DNA of 64,000 bases. It comes from Tenuifilum sp. 4138str (GTDB taxonomy: Bacteria; Bacteroidota; Bacteroidia; Bacteroidales; Tenuifilaceae). Location: positions 274,884 to 338,883 of the forward strand of contig NZ_JBGCUE010000003.1 in NCBI RefSeq assembly GCF_041102575.1, given 5' to 3'. The notes beneath the pieces were generated by a model. The model was given only the letters and a program-made list of their open reading frames with translations. It was not told the origin of the DNA and ran no database searches. The translations under genes and the position numbers were made by a program. Every line of letters begins with the position of its first letter. The first letter of the stretch is position 1. Of the stretch, positions 52,001 to 61,405 are shown piece after piece.

Positions 52001-53701
52001 TTAGAATAATGCTTTAAAAGCTTCGTTCTGGAAGAAGGTACGGAATTCAACATCTTCCTTAGCACGATCTTTTAGTGAAGCGTCCTTACCAAAAGCAGTG
52101 CGTAGGTTATCGAGTACAGTTGCTTCTTCAGCAAGGCGAGCGCCAACAATTGCACGGCCATAGTAACCCTTAGCTGTTTCTACCTTGTTAAAGGTGTTCT
52201 TGGCAGCATCAACCTTTCCTGCTAATAGAAGAGCAAGACCCTGGTTGAATGAATCGCTACCAGCAAGGTATTCAGCAGCTGCAGGATACTGTCCTTTAAG
52301 AATTGCAATAATACCGAGGTTGTACTTAACAGCGCTACCAGCATCAGCTGCATCGGCAAATAGCTTTTCAGCCTCATCAAAGTTGCCTTCAAGCATAGCT
52401 ACACAACCACGGTTGTTGGTAACGGCAGCAATCTTCTGATCGGCAGGAATCTTATCCAAAGCAGCTTTAGCATTAGCAGCATCCTTGTTCAGAATGTAGT
52501 AGTATGCAGCATTGTTGTAACCGCGAGCACAGTTGAACTTTTCGCCGGCTTTCATGTAAACTTCAATCTTCTTGTTAACATCATTTACAAGTGTAGCCGC
52601 GTAAAGCATTTCCTCAACGTTAAGGCTGTCGTAAGCGTTGTTTTCAACCATGTACTTTAGGGTATCATCGGAGTAGCCAATAACATCAACCTTAGCAATC
52701 ATTCTTGAACGACGGAGCTGTGGGAGAATCTTTTCAGCCAATACCTTGTAAACCTTTGAAAGATTCTTGATTTCCTTTTCACGTACTACTGGATCGGAGT
52801 ACATGGAAAGAACGCGAATGATAAGCTCTTTGTCTTCGATATCGGAAGCCTGAACAGCTTTCTGGAAACCATCCCAGTCTTCAGCTGTAAATTCAACAGT
52901 TGGGGTAACGCCTTCTACTTTAGCTTTCTTGAATACGTCGGCAAGGTACTTGTCGGTGTTCTTTCCGCGATCCTGCGACAGCTTGTCGTTTAGTTTTTCA
53001 GGGCCATCGGGTGAAGCATAAGCAGCAATCTTAAGCTCTTTAATCTCCATGTTCTTAGCCTGAGCAGCTGCAAGTAGGAAATCGTTTAACATCTTGATTT
53101 CGTCCTTGGTTAACTCCGATTTGCGGATGTCAGCCTTTTGGATTACGAAATTAATTTGTGCTTCCTTTTCCTCAGGAGTAACGCGTACAAACTTGTCGTT
53201 TAGCATTACTGGCTTAACATCAATGTCTACCAGCTTGTAGGTAGCCATTGTACCAATGCCAACCTTTTGAGGAGCATCGAAAGGAACTTTTTTGTCCTTG
53301 TAGGTAATAACAAAACGGAGTTCAATTTCAGAGCTGAACATCTCGTCCTTGTAATCAAACTCTACATCATGTTTCCAGCTACCACCAGCTTCGTAGTTAA
53401 TAACCTGGTTGTTGGCCTGAACGTCTTCACCTTGTAAAACCTTTGAGGGAAGAGCTAACTCACCACCCTTGTAAACCACAACAGGGGTAATTTCAACAGT
53501 GGCTTTCTTGTTGAAGTACTTTGGAGGAATAGTACCTTCAAAAGTAGCCTTTACTTTGTTAGCATGTACTTCTACGGGGTTTGGGGTTACCTTTAAAGTA
53601 AAACCGGCAGGTAATTCTTTCATTTTCTCAACCCCACCGCAACCGGCCAAAAGCAGACCGGCTAAGGCAATAATCGATAGTTTTAAACCTTTCATTTTCA
53701 T
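52001..53701 (-). CDS. Outer-membrane lipoprotein with OmpA-like and TPR-like domains
   Basis: A 566-residue lipoprotein: signal MKMKGLKLSIIALAGLLLAGC with lipid Cys21. Residues about 30-160 are beta-rich with a bacterial Ig-like look. Around 205-320 is an OmpA-like peptidoglycan-binding region (IKELKIAAYASPDGPEKLND, LSQDRGKNTDKYL). The C-terminal 370-560 carries TPR-like helices (ARGYNNAAYYYILNKDA). Such proteins probably tether the outer membrane to the wall or scaffold envelope complexes. It has its own promoter and a bidirectional terminator, so it is a single-gene unit, likely well expressed. Confidence 0.82.
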   Translation of the reverse strand: MKMKGLKLSIIALAGLLLAGCGGVEKMKELPAGFTLKVTPNPVEVHANKVKATFEGTIPPKYFNKKATVEITPVVVYKGGELALPSKVLQGEDVQANNQVINYEAGGSWKHDVEFDYKDEMFSSEIELRFVITYKDKKVPFDAPQKVGIGTMATYKLVDIDVKPVMLNDKFVRVTPEEKEAQINFVIQKADIRKSELTKDEIKMLNDFLLAAAQAKNMEIKELKIAAYASPDGPEKLNDKLSQDRGKNTDKYLADVFKKAKVEGVTPTVEFTAEDWDGFQKAVQASDIEDKELIIRVLSMYSDPVVREKEIKNLSKVYKVLAEKILPQLRRSRMIAKVDVIGYSDDTLKYMVENNAYDSLNVEEMLYAATLVNDVNKKIEVYMKAGEKFNCARGYNNAAYYYILNKDAANAKAALDKIPADQKIAAVTNNRGCVAMLEGNFDEAEKLFADAADAGSAVKYNLGIIAILKGQYPAAAEYLAGSDSFNQGLALLLAGKVDAAKNTFNKVETAKGYYGRAIVGARLAEEATVLDNLRTAFGKDASLKDRAKEDVEFRTFFQNEAFKALF

Positions 53702-53758
53702 ATAAAAGTTGGTTAGTTATTAATTCTGCTTAATTGTAAGCACTCAATTTAGTAAATA

Positions 53759-53790
53759 CAAACATACTACTTAAATTCCAATTTATCAAA
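53759..53790 (-). promoter_or_regulatory. Promoter of the OmpA-like lipoprotein gene
   Basis: Minus-strand TTTG (53790-53787), 20 bases, then TATGTTTG (53766-53759). Exact match to the Bacteroidota consensus, about 57 bases ahead of the ATG. Confidence 0.75.
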
Positions 53791-53817
53791 TTCATGGAAC
53801 AAAAATAAACATTTGTC

Positions 53818-54447
53818 TTACAGCGACACCAAGTTAACACCTTTTTTGTAATGTTGGTCAAAAATCGTCGATTTGATTTTTAAAAAATCATCGCGGTTTG
53901 CCACAAAGTCAATTTTTGAAGTATCAATTACTAAGAAAGTGTATTCAGGATGTTGTTTGAAAAAATCGAAATATCCTTCGGTTATTCCATTTAGATATTC
54001 AGCGGTTATGGTTTGTTCGTAATAGCGTCCCCTTTTCTGAATGTTTTTAAGCAGCTGATTTGTAGGTAAGTGTAGGTATACATATAGGTCGGGTTTTGGC
54101 AAAGTGCTGTAAATAATGGAAAATAGTTGCTTGTAAAGCTGAAGTTCATCGCCGTTCAGTGTGTTCTGAGCAAAAATTAGCGATTTCATGAAGTAGTAAT
54201 CCGCAATTGTTAATGAGTGGAAAAGGGAAGCGGAACGTAACTCGTTATTGAGCTGTGAGTATCGCTCTGCCAGGAATGAGAGTTCAAGCGGGAAACTATA
54301 CCGTTCAGGGTTTTTATAGAATTTTGGAAGAAAGGGGTTATCGGCAAATTGTTCCAGGATTAGCTTGGCATTGAGCTCTTTTGCCAGCATGGTTGCAAGG
54401 GTTGTTTTGCCTGCACCGATATTTCCTTCAATTACAAGGTAATGCAT
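53818..54447 (-). CDS. Deoxynucleoside kinase (dGK/dAK type)
   Basis: The 209-residue salvage enzyme phosphorylates a deoxynucleoside with ATP. It has the P-loop EGNIGAGKTTLA at residues 7-18, a catalytic-site ELSFLAERYSQ (about 55-65), SLTIADYYFMKSLIFA and the lid-like KRGRYYEQTI near 138-147. Length and motifs fit the deoxyguanosine/deoxyadenosine kinase group. The specificity cannot be assigned from sequence alone. Single gene. Confidence 0.9.
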   Translation of the reverse strand: MHYLVIEGNIGAGKTTLATMLAKELNAKLILEQFADNPFLPKFYKNPERYSFPLELSFLAERYSQLNNELRSASLFHSLTIADYYFMKSLIFAQNTLNGDELQLYKQLFSIIYSTLPKPDLYVYLHLPTNQLLKNIQKRGRYYEQTITAEYLNGITEGYFDFFKQHPEYTFLVIDTSKIDFVANRDDFLKIKSTIFDQHYKKGVNLVSL

Positions 54448-54501
54448 AGTTTTTCAAAGGCGTTTGTTCATGGCTAAGTTATATTTTTTGGTGTATAAAA
54501 C

Positions 54502-54537
54502 AAAAGAGGTTGGAGCGTAATACTCCAACCCCTTTAA
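54502..54537. terminator. Terminator after the prolyl oligopeptidase gene
   Basis: Stem GGTTGGAG/CTCCAACC with a seven-base loop, flanked by A-rich and T-rich ends, between the kinase start and the peptidase stop. Confidence 0.7.
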
Positions 54538-54551
54538 AAAATTTATCAACT

Positions 54552-56666
54552 CTAGTATTGCATTCCCATGTTATACATTATAAAGGCGTAGATATCGGCA
54601 TACTCATCAATAACCATAGAGGTTGGCATACCTGCTCCGTGTCCAGCACGAGTTTGAATGCGTATCAGGGCAGGATTTTTGGGGTTAGGGTTTTTCTCCT
54701 GCATGGTAGCAATGTATTTGAACGAATGTGCTGGTACAACCCTATCGTCGTGGTCGGCAGTGGTTACGAGTATGGCCGGGTAATTGGTTTTAGGTTTGAT
54801 ATTATGGAGCGGGGAGTAGCTGTAAAGGTTAAGGAACTGAATGGAGTCGTTACTGGTGCCGTAATCGTTAGCCCAAGCCCAGCCTATGGTAAAGTTATGG
54901 TACCTAAGCATATCCATTACGCCAACCTGAGGGATGGCTACCTTGAATAAATCGGGACGTTGATTGGTTACTGCACCAATCAGCAAGCCTCCGTTTGAAC
55001 CCCCTTGGATGGCAAGTTTTTTTGGTGAGGTGTACTTTTCTTTGATTAAGTACTCGGCTGCTGCAATAAAGTCGTCGAAAACGTTTTGCTTGTTTAGCTT
55101 AGTGCCCGCACGATACCAGTTCTCACCGTATTCGCCACCGCCCCTTAGGTTTGCCATGGCAAATATGCCACCCTGCTCTAGCCAGAATAAGCGCGATGTA
55201 CTAAAGTAGGGTAGTAGGCTTACATTGAAGCCACCGTAGCCGTAAAGCAGGGTAGGGTTGTTACCGTCGAGCTTAATGCCCTTTTTGTGGACAATAAACA
55301 TTGGAACAAGAGTGCCATCCTTGCTAGTGTACAATACCTGCTTGGTTTCGTAGTCATCAAACTTAAAGTCGATGTTAGGGCTAAAGAATTGTGTCGAAGT
55401 ATTGGTGTTTACGTTGTACTTTACAACGGTTGGGGGAACTGTAAACGATGAGAATGAATAAAAGGCAATAGAATCATTTATATCGCCGCTTATTCCTGAT
55501 ATTGTGCCAAGGGTTGGAAGTTCAATGTCCGTAATTTTACTTCCGTCCAGGTTGTAAACCTCGGCCTGGCTTTTAGCATCAACAATGTAGTTGGCAATTA
55601 TTTTTTTGTTGATTAGGGCACATTCCTTCAGTACATCTTTCCGTTCAGGTAGAATGTCGCGCCAGTTGCCAATATCCATGCTGTTCACGTTGATTTTTAC
55701 CAGCTTATACTTGGGCGCCTTGTAGTTGGTTAAAACAATGAGGTTGTCGTCAATATGGTCAAGCACGCTGTACTCAAACTCAAAGCCTGTGGTAATCTTG
55801 GAAAAGTTTGCCCTGGGGTCTTTTAGGTTTTTTACATAGATGGAGTTACCGTAGGTTGATTCCGATTCATAAATGATGAGGTATTTTTCATCATCGGTGG
55901 TTTGTGCGGAGTAGTTGCGTAAGGGGTATTGGCTATTTGAGAAAATTAGCTTGTCGGTTTCCACTGGTGTTCCTACCTTGTGGTAAAAAACTTTATGGTT
56001 TTGGTTGATATTGGAAAGTTCCGAGCCGCCCATGGGTTCGTCGTAGCGGCTATAGAAGAAGCCATCGTTTAGCCATGCAATGGATGAAAATTTTACCCAG
56101 CTGATTTCGTCAGGAAGTTGCTCCCCACTGGGCAGTTTAATCACTTTTATCTTTTGCCAGTCCGAACCGCCATCGTTAATGGAATAGGCAAGGTACTTGC
56201 CATCGCGCGAAACGCTAACATTCGATAGCGATATGGTTCCATCCTCGCTAAAGGTGTTTGGGTCAAGAATTACCTTAGGCTCAGCCTCAAGGTTTTCCAT
56301 CATGTAAAGGACGCTTTGGTTCTGAAGTCCCTCTTTCTTGAAAAAGAAATACCTGCCGCCTGCTTTAAAAGGTGCCCCCATTGAGGTATAGTTCCAAATG
56401 GTGGTTAGCCTTTCTTTTATTTTGTTGCGGAAAGGAATTGCATTAAGGTAGTTGAAAGTCACCTCATTCTGCTGTTTAACCCATTCAGCCACCTCGGGTG
56501 CTTTGTCATCCTCAAGCCAACGGTAGGGATCGGCCACTTTTACTCCAAAATACTCGTCAACTACATCTACCTGCTTGGTTTTGGGATATTTAACTTTGGC
56601 GGTGTTACACGACATTGTAATCAAAATTGGTGTGGCTAACAACATCAATATGAATATCTTTTTCAT
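54552..56666 (-). CDS. Prolyl oligopeptidase (S9A), lipoprotein
   Basis: A 704-residue serine peptidase that cuts after proline in short peptides. The signal MKKIFILMLLATPILITMSC ends in a lipobox-like Cys20, so it is probably periplasmic and anchored. The N-terminal part opens with DVVDEYFGVKVADPYRWLED and forms a beta-propeller (about 85-430). The C-terminal hydrolase has Ser in GGSNGGLLIGA, Asp in TTADHDDRVVPAHS and His in RAGHGAGMPT. The ATG at 56666 is chosen for the signal; the frame continues upstream to 56762 without support. A CAAAAATA box just upstream could be a -7 element. Confidence 0.95.
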   Translation of the reverse strand: MKKIFILMLLATPILITMSCNTAKVKYPKTKQVDVVDEYFGVKVADPYRWLEDDKAPEVAEWVKQQNEVTFNYLNAIPFRNKIKERLTTIWNYTSMGAPFKAGGRYFFFKKEGLQNQSVLYMMENLEAEPKVILDPNTFSEDGTISLSNVSVSRDGKYLAYSINDGGSDWQKIKVIKLPSGEQLPDEISWVKFSSIAWLNDGFFYSRYDEPMGGSELSNINQNHKVFYHKVGTPVETDKLIFSNSQYPLRNYSAQTTDDEKYLIIYESESTYGNSIYVKNLKDPRANFSKITTGFEFEYSVLDHIDDNLIVLTNYKAPKYKLVKINVNSMDIGNWRDILPERKDVLKECALINKKIIANYIVDAKSQAEVYNLDGSKITDIELPTLGTISGISGDINDSIAFYSFSSFTVPPTVVKYNVNTNTSTQFFSPNIDFKFDDYETKQVLYTSKDGTLVPMFIVHKKGIKLDGNNPTLLYGYGGFNVSLLPYFSTSRLFWLEQGGIFAMANLRGGGEYGENWYRAGTKLNKQNVFDDFIAAAEYLIKEKYTSPKKLAIQGGSNGGLLIGAVTNQRPDLFKVAIPQVGVMDMLRYHNFTIGWAWANDYGTSNDSIQFLNLYSYSPLHNIKPKTNYPAILVTTADHDDRVVPAHSFKYIATMQEKNPNPKNPALIRIQTRAGHGAGMPTSMVIDEYADIYAFIMYNMGMQY

Positions 56667-57012
56667 CGCTTTCAAAATTTTGTTGTGATATACTAACAAA
56701 AATACAATAAAATTATGCAAACCTTGCACTAATTTCTGAAAAAAAAAGCAATCGCAATACAATATCGTTTAGTTAAGGTCATTTATCATGTTGCGCGCAA
56801 GCGAAACATCACGCTGTCGTGCTGAGTCCCGATTTATAGGGATAGACTTCGCCGAAGCATCTCATTGCTCTTTTCTCTTCAATCCTTTGAAGAGATCCCT
56901 CGATTTTGTTGGGGATGATAAAAAACTATCTTCCTTTCTGCTACTTGTCATGCTGAGCTAGCCGAAGCATCGCTTTACCTTAAACCCTTTTATTCTTATT
57001 GTTTTTTTTGGA

Positions 57013-57217
57013 ATCGCTCTTTTCAGTTTTTTCTGTTGCGATGCAACGTTTTCCTCGTGCTCTTTGGAAAAAGTACTGCGTGCATCGCTATACATGTGGG
57101 AATAATAATGTTGTTACAAATATTGCGCCCCTACGGGGCTGGACGCGGTCTTAGTTGCTCGTTGTTCGTTGTCCGTTGTTCGTGGAACTATTGTCATGCT
57201 TAGTTAGTCGAAGCATC
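57013..57217 (+). repeat. Inner direct repeat of copy 2, first unit
   Basis: About 205 bases, from CGCTCTTTT through CTGTTGCGATGCAACG, ATACATGTGGGAATAATAAT and CCCCTACGGGGCTGG to a GTCATG...GAAGCATC end. The second unit lies at 57483-57687. Copy 1 of the family has only one. Confidence 0.75.
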
Positions 57218-57279
57218 TATAAGTACCTTCAAATCTTCTTTAATGCGATTCCTCAACCAACACGGAGTACCATACGCAG

Positions 57280-57432
57280 AGGCATAAAAGCCAGACCCGG
57301 CAATGGGTCGGGGGTGGAACGTGGCGGTGGGCCTAGAAAGCGATACCACATGAGCCACGCCGTAGGCGTGGCGAATAGTATCGCGTGGAAGTTCCACCCT
57401 CGGGGCACCCATCGGGTCGGGCTTTTCAGCCT
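57280..57432. repeat. 153-bp folded core of the repeat, copy 2
   Basis: Same length and layout as 9814-9966, with an inner hairpin GCCACGCC-GTA-GGCGTGGC that is fully paired here. Outer arms pair AGGCATAAAAGCC... with ...GGGCTTTTCAGCCT. Confidence 0.7.
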
Positions 57433-57444
57433 AGATTTTCTTTG

Positions 57445-57474
57445 GTTCTTTCTTGTATCAAGACAAGAAAGAAC
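57445..57474. repeat. 30-bp hairpin downstream of the folded core, copy 2
   Basis: Perfect 12-bp stem GTTCTTTCTTGT/ACAAGAAAGAAC around ATCAAG. Counterpart of 9979-10008. Confidence 0.7.
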
Positions 57475-57482
57475 ATAAAAAA

Positions 57483-57687
57483 CGCTCTTTGTAATACCTT
57501 ACTGTTGCGATGCAACGCTTTACCCTTGCTCTTTGGAAAGTGTATTGCGAGCATCGCTATACATGTGGGAATAATAATGTTGTTACAAATATTACGCCCC
57601 TACGGGGCTGGAAGCGTTGTTAGTTTTTCGTGATTCGTTGTTCGTGAAGCAATTGTCATGTTGAGCTAAGCGAAACGTCACATGGGG
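57483..57687 (+). repeat. Inner direct repeat of copy 2, second unit
   Basis: Second unit of the block described at 57013-57217, diverged at scattered sites but colinear. Confidence 0.75.
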
Positions 57688-57777
57688 TCGGTTAGAGAAC
57701 CTTCGCTGCGCTCAGGATGAGAGGCATGAATATATTTGTTAACTAAACGACATAGAATCACAATATTTGAAAGTATA

Positions 57778-57804
57778 AAAAAAGCAGGGGTTACCCTGCT
57801 TTTA
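57778..57804 (-). terminator. Terminator after pnp
   Basis: Stem AAAAGCAGGG/CCCTGCTTTT with a small loop next to the pnp stop, with a T-run on the minus strand. Confidence 0.82.
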
Positions 57805-59931
57805 CTATTTGTTTTTCTCCGGTTTTGGCAGCAAAACTTTTCGCGAGAGTTTCAGCTTTCCGGTTTTTTTGTCGATTTCAATAAGCTTAACATCAACCAT
57901 CTCGCCTTCCTTGAGCACCTCTTCAACCTTCTCTAGCCTACGCCACTCAATTTCCGATATGTGAAGCAGCCCATCCTTGCCGGGAAGAATTTCAACAAAT
58001 GCACCAAAGGGCATAATGGACTTAACCTTACCCTTGTAAATTTCGCCTACCTCAGGAACAGCAACAATTCCTTTAATCCATTTAACGGCAGCATCGCGGC
58101 TTTCAGCACTCTCAGCAAAAACACTAACTACACCGTGATCATTAATTTCCTCAATGGTGATAGTGGTTTGGGTTTCGCGCTGAATTTCCTGAATTACCTT
58201 ACCACCAGGGCCAATAACGGCACCAATGGTTTCGCGAGGTATGTTGAACTGTTCAATACGGGGGGCGTGGGGTTTAAAGTCGGGACGGGGTTCGGAAATG
58301 GTTTGCATCATGATATCAAGGATGTGCATACGTCCATCGTGGGCTTGCTTTAGAGCTTTAGCAAGTACTTCGTACGATAGGCCATCAACCTTTATGTCCA
58401 TTTGGGTGGCTGTAATACCATCGCGGGTTCCTGCCACCTTAAAGTCCATATCACCAAGGTGATCCTCATCGCCAAGAATGTCGGAAAGTACGGCATACCT
58501 ATCCGATCCTTTCTCAGTGATAAGCCCCATTGCTATACCCGATACGGGTTTCTTAATCTGAACTCCTGCATCCATCAGCGCCAGGGTGCCTGCGCAAACA
58601 GTGGCCATTGATGATGAACCATTCGATTCAAGTATATCGCTCACAACGCGAATTGCGTATGGGTTCTCTGGCGCATCGGGTACCATGTTCTTTAACGCCC
58701 TGTGGGCAAGGTTTCCGTGTCCAATTTCCCTGCGGCTCACACCTCTTGAGGGTTTGGCTTCGCCGGTGGAGAAAGGTGGGAAGTTGTAGTGCAGTGTAAA
58801 CTTCTCAGTTCCCTGCATCAGAACCTCATCAATAATTTTTTCGTCGAGCTTGGTGCCGAGGGTTACTGTGGTAAGCGATTGTGTTTCGCCACGGGTGAAA
58901 ATGGCCGATCCATGTGCCATGGGCAGGTAATCAACCTCGCACCAGATAGGGCGTATTTCGTGGGTTTTGCGCCCATCGAGGCGAACACCCTCGTTAAGTA
59001 TCATGTTGCGCATGGCTTCCTTTTCTACCGCATGGTAGTAGCGGTTCACCATGAACTGCTTTGCTTCGCGCTCCTCTTCCGGAATGGTTTCAATAAAGGC
59101 TTGCTTAATGGCTTCGAAAGCGGCCGTGCGTTCTTGCTTGGGCAGCATCGATTTGGCTACCTGGTAAACCTTGTCGTAGCAAAACTCATGAACCTTTGCC
59201 TTGAGTTCCTCGTCGTTGGTTTCATGGCAGTAGGTGCGTTTAACTACGCCAAGTTCCTTGGCGAGCTCCATTTGAGCCAAGCATTGTGGTTTAATGGCCT
59301 CATGGGCAAACTTAATTGCTTCCAGCATATCGGCTTCCGACACCTCTTTCAGTTCGCCTTCAACCATCAGAATATTATCGTAGGTGGCGCCAACAATCAT
59401 ATCGATATCGGCCTCCTCAACTTCCTTAAAGGTAGGGTTAATTTTTAGCTTACCGTTAATGCGAGCCACTCTAACCTCTGAGATTGGGCCATGGAAAGGA
59501 ACGTCGGAAACGGCAAGCGCTGCCGATGCTGCCAATCCGGCAAGTGCGTCGGGCATAATTTCCTTCTCGGCGGAAATAAGGTTAACGGTAACAAAGGTTT
59601 CGGCATGGTAATCGTCAGGGAAAAGGGGACGTAATGCACGGTCAACCAAACGGGCCACCAGAATTTCATAGTCCGATGGTTTTGATTCGCGTTTTAAGAA
59701 ACCTCCTGGGAAACGGCCGCTTGCAGCAAATTTCTCCTTGTACTCCACGCTAAGCGGCATGAAATCAACATCTTCTTTTGCTTCCTGAGCGCTTACAACT
59801 GTAGCGAGAAGCATGGTTTTACCCATTGTTAGCACAACCGAGCCATGGGCTTGTTTGGCCAGTTTACCGGTTTCGATGGTAATGGTTCGGCCATCGCCCA
59901 AATCGATTGTCTTTTTTACAACTTTCTGCAT
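57805..59931 (-). CDS. pnp: Polyribonucleotide nucleotidyltransferase (PNPase)
   Basis: The 708-residue enzyme degrades RNA from the 3' end with phosphate, as a trimer in the cytoplasm. Order: first RNase PH domain (about 12-140), helical linker, second RNase PH domain (about 300-530; [20 protein letters not shown]), KH domain (about 555-615; [18 protein letters not shown]) and S1 domain (about 625-695; [20 protein letters not shown]). Complete. It follows rpsO in the classic rpsO-pnp arrangement, but a hairpin with T-run lies between the two, so read-through may be partial. Confidence 0.98.
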   Translation of the reverse strand: MQKVVKKTIDLGDGRTITIETGKLAKQAHGSVVLTMGKTMLLATVVSAQEAKEDVDFMPLSVEYKEKFAASGRFPGGFLKRESKPSDYEILVARLVDRALRPLFPDDYHAETFVTVNLISAEKEIMPDALAGLAASAALAVSDVPFHGPISEVRVARINGKLKINPTFKEVEEADIDMIVGATYDNILMVEGELKEVSEADMLEAIKFAHEAIKPQCLAQMELAKELGVVKRTYCHETNDEELKAKVHEFCYDKVYQVAKSMLPKQERTAAFEAIKQAFIETIPEEEREAKQFMVNRYYHAVEKEAMRNMILNEGVRLDGRKTHEIRPIWCEVDYLPMAHGSAIFTRGETQSLTTVTLGTKLDEKIIDEVLMQGTEKFTLHYNFPPFSTGEAKPSRGVSRREIGHGNLAHRALKNMVPDAPENPYAIRVVSDILESNGSSSMATVCAGTLALMDAGVQIKKPVSGIAMGLITEKGSDRYAVLSDILGDEDHLGDMDFKVAGTRDGITATQMDIKVDGLSYEVLAKALKQAHDGRMHILDIMMQTISEPRPDFKPHAPRIEQFNIPRETIGAVIGPGGKVIQEIQRETQTTITIEEINDHGVVSVFAESAESRDAAVKWIKGIVAVPEVGEIYKGKVKSIMPFGAFVEILPGKDGLLHISEIEWRRLEKVEEVLKEGEMVDVKLIEIDKKTGKLKLSRKVLLPKPEKNK

Positions 59932-60033
59932 AGTTAAAATTTATATAGATAAAATCAACAATAAAATACTGCCTTTGTTTAAACAATTAAACCCCAAAGG
60001 ATTCCCATCCTCTGGAGGTTATGATAGTGATTA

Positions 60034-60066
60034 AAAAAAGGCAATTTTAGAAATTGCCTTTTTTGA
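60034..60066 (-). terminator. Hairpin terminator between rpsO and pnp
   Basis: Stem AAAAGGCAATTT/AAATTGCCTTTT with a three-base loop and a T-run on the minus strand, five bases after the rpsO stop. Confidence 0.82.
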
Positions 60067-60070
60067 TTTC

Positions 60071-60343
60071 TTACTTTCTGAGATTTAATTCCTTTACTAT
60101 TGTTCGATATCTTTCAATATCGTTTTCTTTTAAGTAATCCAAAAGCCTCCTGCGCTTACCCACCAACTTTAACAGAGCGCGCTGGGTACCGTAATCCTTG
60201 CGGTGAACCTTTAGGTGCTCAGTTAAATGGTTGATACGGTAGGAGAATAACGCGATCTGGCTCTCAGGTGAGCCGGTATCGGTATTGGACTTCCCGTACT
60301 TCTCAAAAATCTCTTTTTTCTGTTCGGCCGTCAAATAGTTCAT
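60071..60343 (-). CDS. rpsO: Ribosomal protein S15
   Basis: A 90-residue small-subunit protein that binds 16S rRNA. Its start [20 protein letters not shown], the conserved [22 protein letters not shown] and the closing [15 protein letters not shown] identify it. First gene of the rpsO-pnp pair. In other bacteria S15 represses its own mRNA; no such site is identified here. Confidence 0.98.
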   Translation of the reverse strand: MNYLTAEQKKEIFEKYGKSNTDTGSPESQIALFSYRINHLTEHLKVHRKDYGTQRALLKLVGKRRRLLDYLKENDIERYRTIVKELNLRK

Positions 60344-60387
60344 AACACTGATAATTAGTGGGTAGATTTACTACTTAATTTGAGGTG

Positions 60388-60395
60388 CAAAGATA
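60388..60395 (-). promoter_or_regulatory. Possible -7 box of rpsO
   Basis: Minus-strand TATCTTTG fits TAnnTTTG, 45 bases ahead of the rpsO start. No well-spaced TTTG is seen, so only the -7 part is supported. Confidence 0.4.
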
Positions 60396-60505
60396 AAACC
60401 TTTTTTTCAATATCGTTACAATTGATACTTTTTTTTCGAACAGCTATTAATTTTTAAATGCTTAAAAATATGGTATACAGCATGTTAGTATGTTTATAGT
60501 ATATT

Positions 60506-61393
60506 TTAACTATTTAGCGTAGTTTTAATTTTTTCCAGTGCCATTTCAATGGGAGTAGGTTTGAAGTTTAAATCGTTTTTTGCCTTGCCTATAACCAGCG
60601 AGGTGTTTTTTGGCCTGGGAGCAGCCTCGGCTAAGTCTTTTGAATTTACTTGCAGCAGCAATTCATGGTTCAGGTCAAAGGCTTTTGCAGCAAGTATGGC
60701 AAAATCAGCAACTGAAATTATTTGGTCGCCAGAAATATTATAAATGCCTGTAACCCTGTTCAAACAGATCTGGGTGATGGCAGAAGCTAAATCCGGAGCA
60801 TAGGTTGGGGTGCGAATTTGATCGCTTGGTACTTTGTACTGCTTGTTTTTGCTGAGGTTATCGAATACACGGATAATAATGTTTGGACGCGAAAGTTTGG
60901 ACTCAACCCCGTAAACCAAGGAGGTTCTTACTATTGTATTGACTACACCCGAGGCCTGTATTAACTTTTCCGCTTCAAGTTTCGATTCCCCATAGTAATT
61001 TACTGGGTTAGGTGCATCCATCTCTGTGTAGTTACCTTTAGAACCGTCAAAAATGAAATCGGTTGAGAGGAACACAAGGTGAACATTATAGTCAATGCAG
61101 GCCGAAACAATGCGTTTGGTAAGCTCAACGTTCATCCTGTGACAGGCGTACCTGTCAACTTCACAGGCATCCGGGCTGGAAAGAGCAGCACAGTGAACAA
61201 CAATCTCGGGTTTAATATCATCAACCATGTGGTTGATGTCAGCATTCAACAGGTTCGATGTAAAAGTGGTTACCCCCTCGAGCTGAAACTTTTTGAGCGA
61301 TGTGGCAAAAACTTCAACCTGGTTAGTGGTACTTAAAGTTTTTGCTATGTTTTTCCCTACAAGGCCATTTGCCCCAGTAACAAGGATTTTCAT
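60506..61393 (-). CDS. RmlD-like sugar-nucleotide reductase (SDR family)
   Basis: The 295-residue protein has a Rossmann start MKILVTGANGLVGKNIA with the GxxGxxG motif and the catalytic YxxxK in NYYGESKLEAEK near residue 128-132. The fold and length match the dTDP-4-dehydrorhamnose reductase/RmlD substrate-binding group. The usual rhamnose genes (rmlA, rmlB, rmlC) do not adjoin, so the substrate may differ. It is 12 bases downstream of the potassium channel gene. Confidence 0.85.
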   Translation of the reverse strand: MKILVTGANGLVGKNIAKTLSTTNQVEVFATSLKKFQLEGVTTFTSNLLNADINHMVDDIKPEIVVHCAALSSPDACEVDRYACHRMNVELTKRIVSACIDYNVHLVFLSTDFIFDGSKGNYTEMDAPNPVNYYGESKLEAEKLIQASGVVNTIVRTSLVYGVESKLSRPNIIIRVFDNLSKNKQYKVPSDQIRTPTYAPDLASAITQICLNRVTGIYNISGDQIISVADFAILAAKAFDLNHELLLQVNSKDLAEAAPRPKNTSLVIGKAKNDLNFKPTPIEMALEKIKTTLNS

Positions 61394-61405
61394 TTTTAAA
61401 ATGTT

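Larger units (their letters stand above)
56761..57753. mobile_element. Structured non-coding repeat with terminal inverted repeats, copy 2
   Basis: The 993-bp segment is the second copy of the family at 9549-10278. It starts AATATCGTTTAGTTAA and ends with its near-inverse. It holds the same blocks in the same order: an end block with GCGCAAGCGAAACAT, the 153-bp folded core (57280-57432), a perfect 12-bp hairpin (57445-57474), and an end block with CCTTCGCTGCGCTCAGGAT. It is longer than copy 1 because an inner block of about 205 bp occurs twice. No transposase or clear gene is present. It separates the prolyl oligopeptidase and pnp genes. Confidence 0.7.

Noticed and set aside
58789..59448. 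Long plus-strand frame of 219 codons opposite pnp
   Set aside because: It is antisense to conserved PNPase sequence, with no start context or family features.
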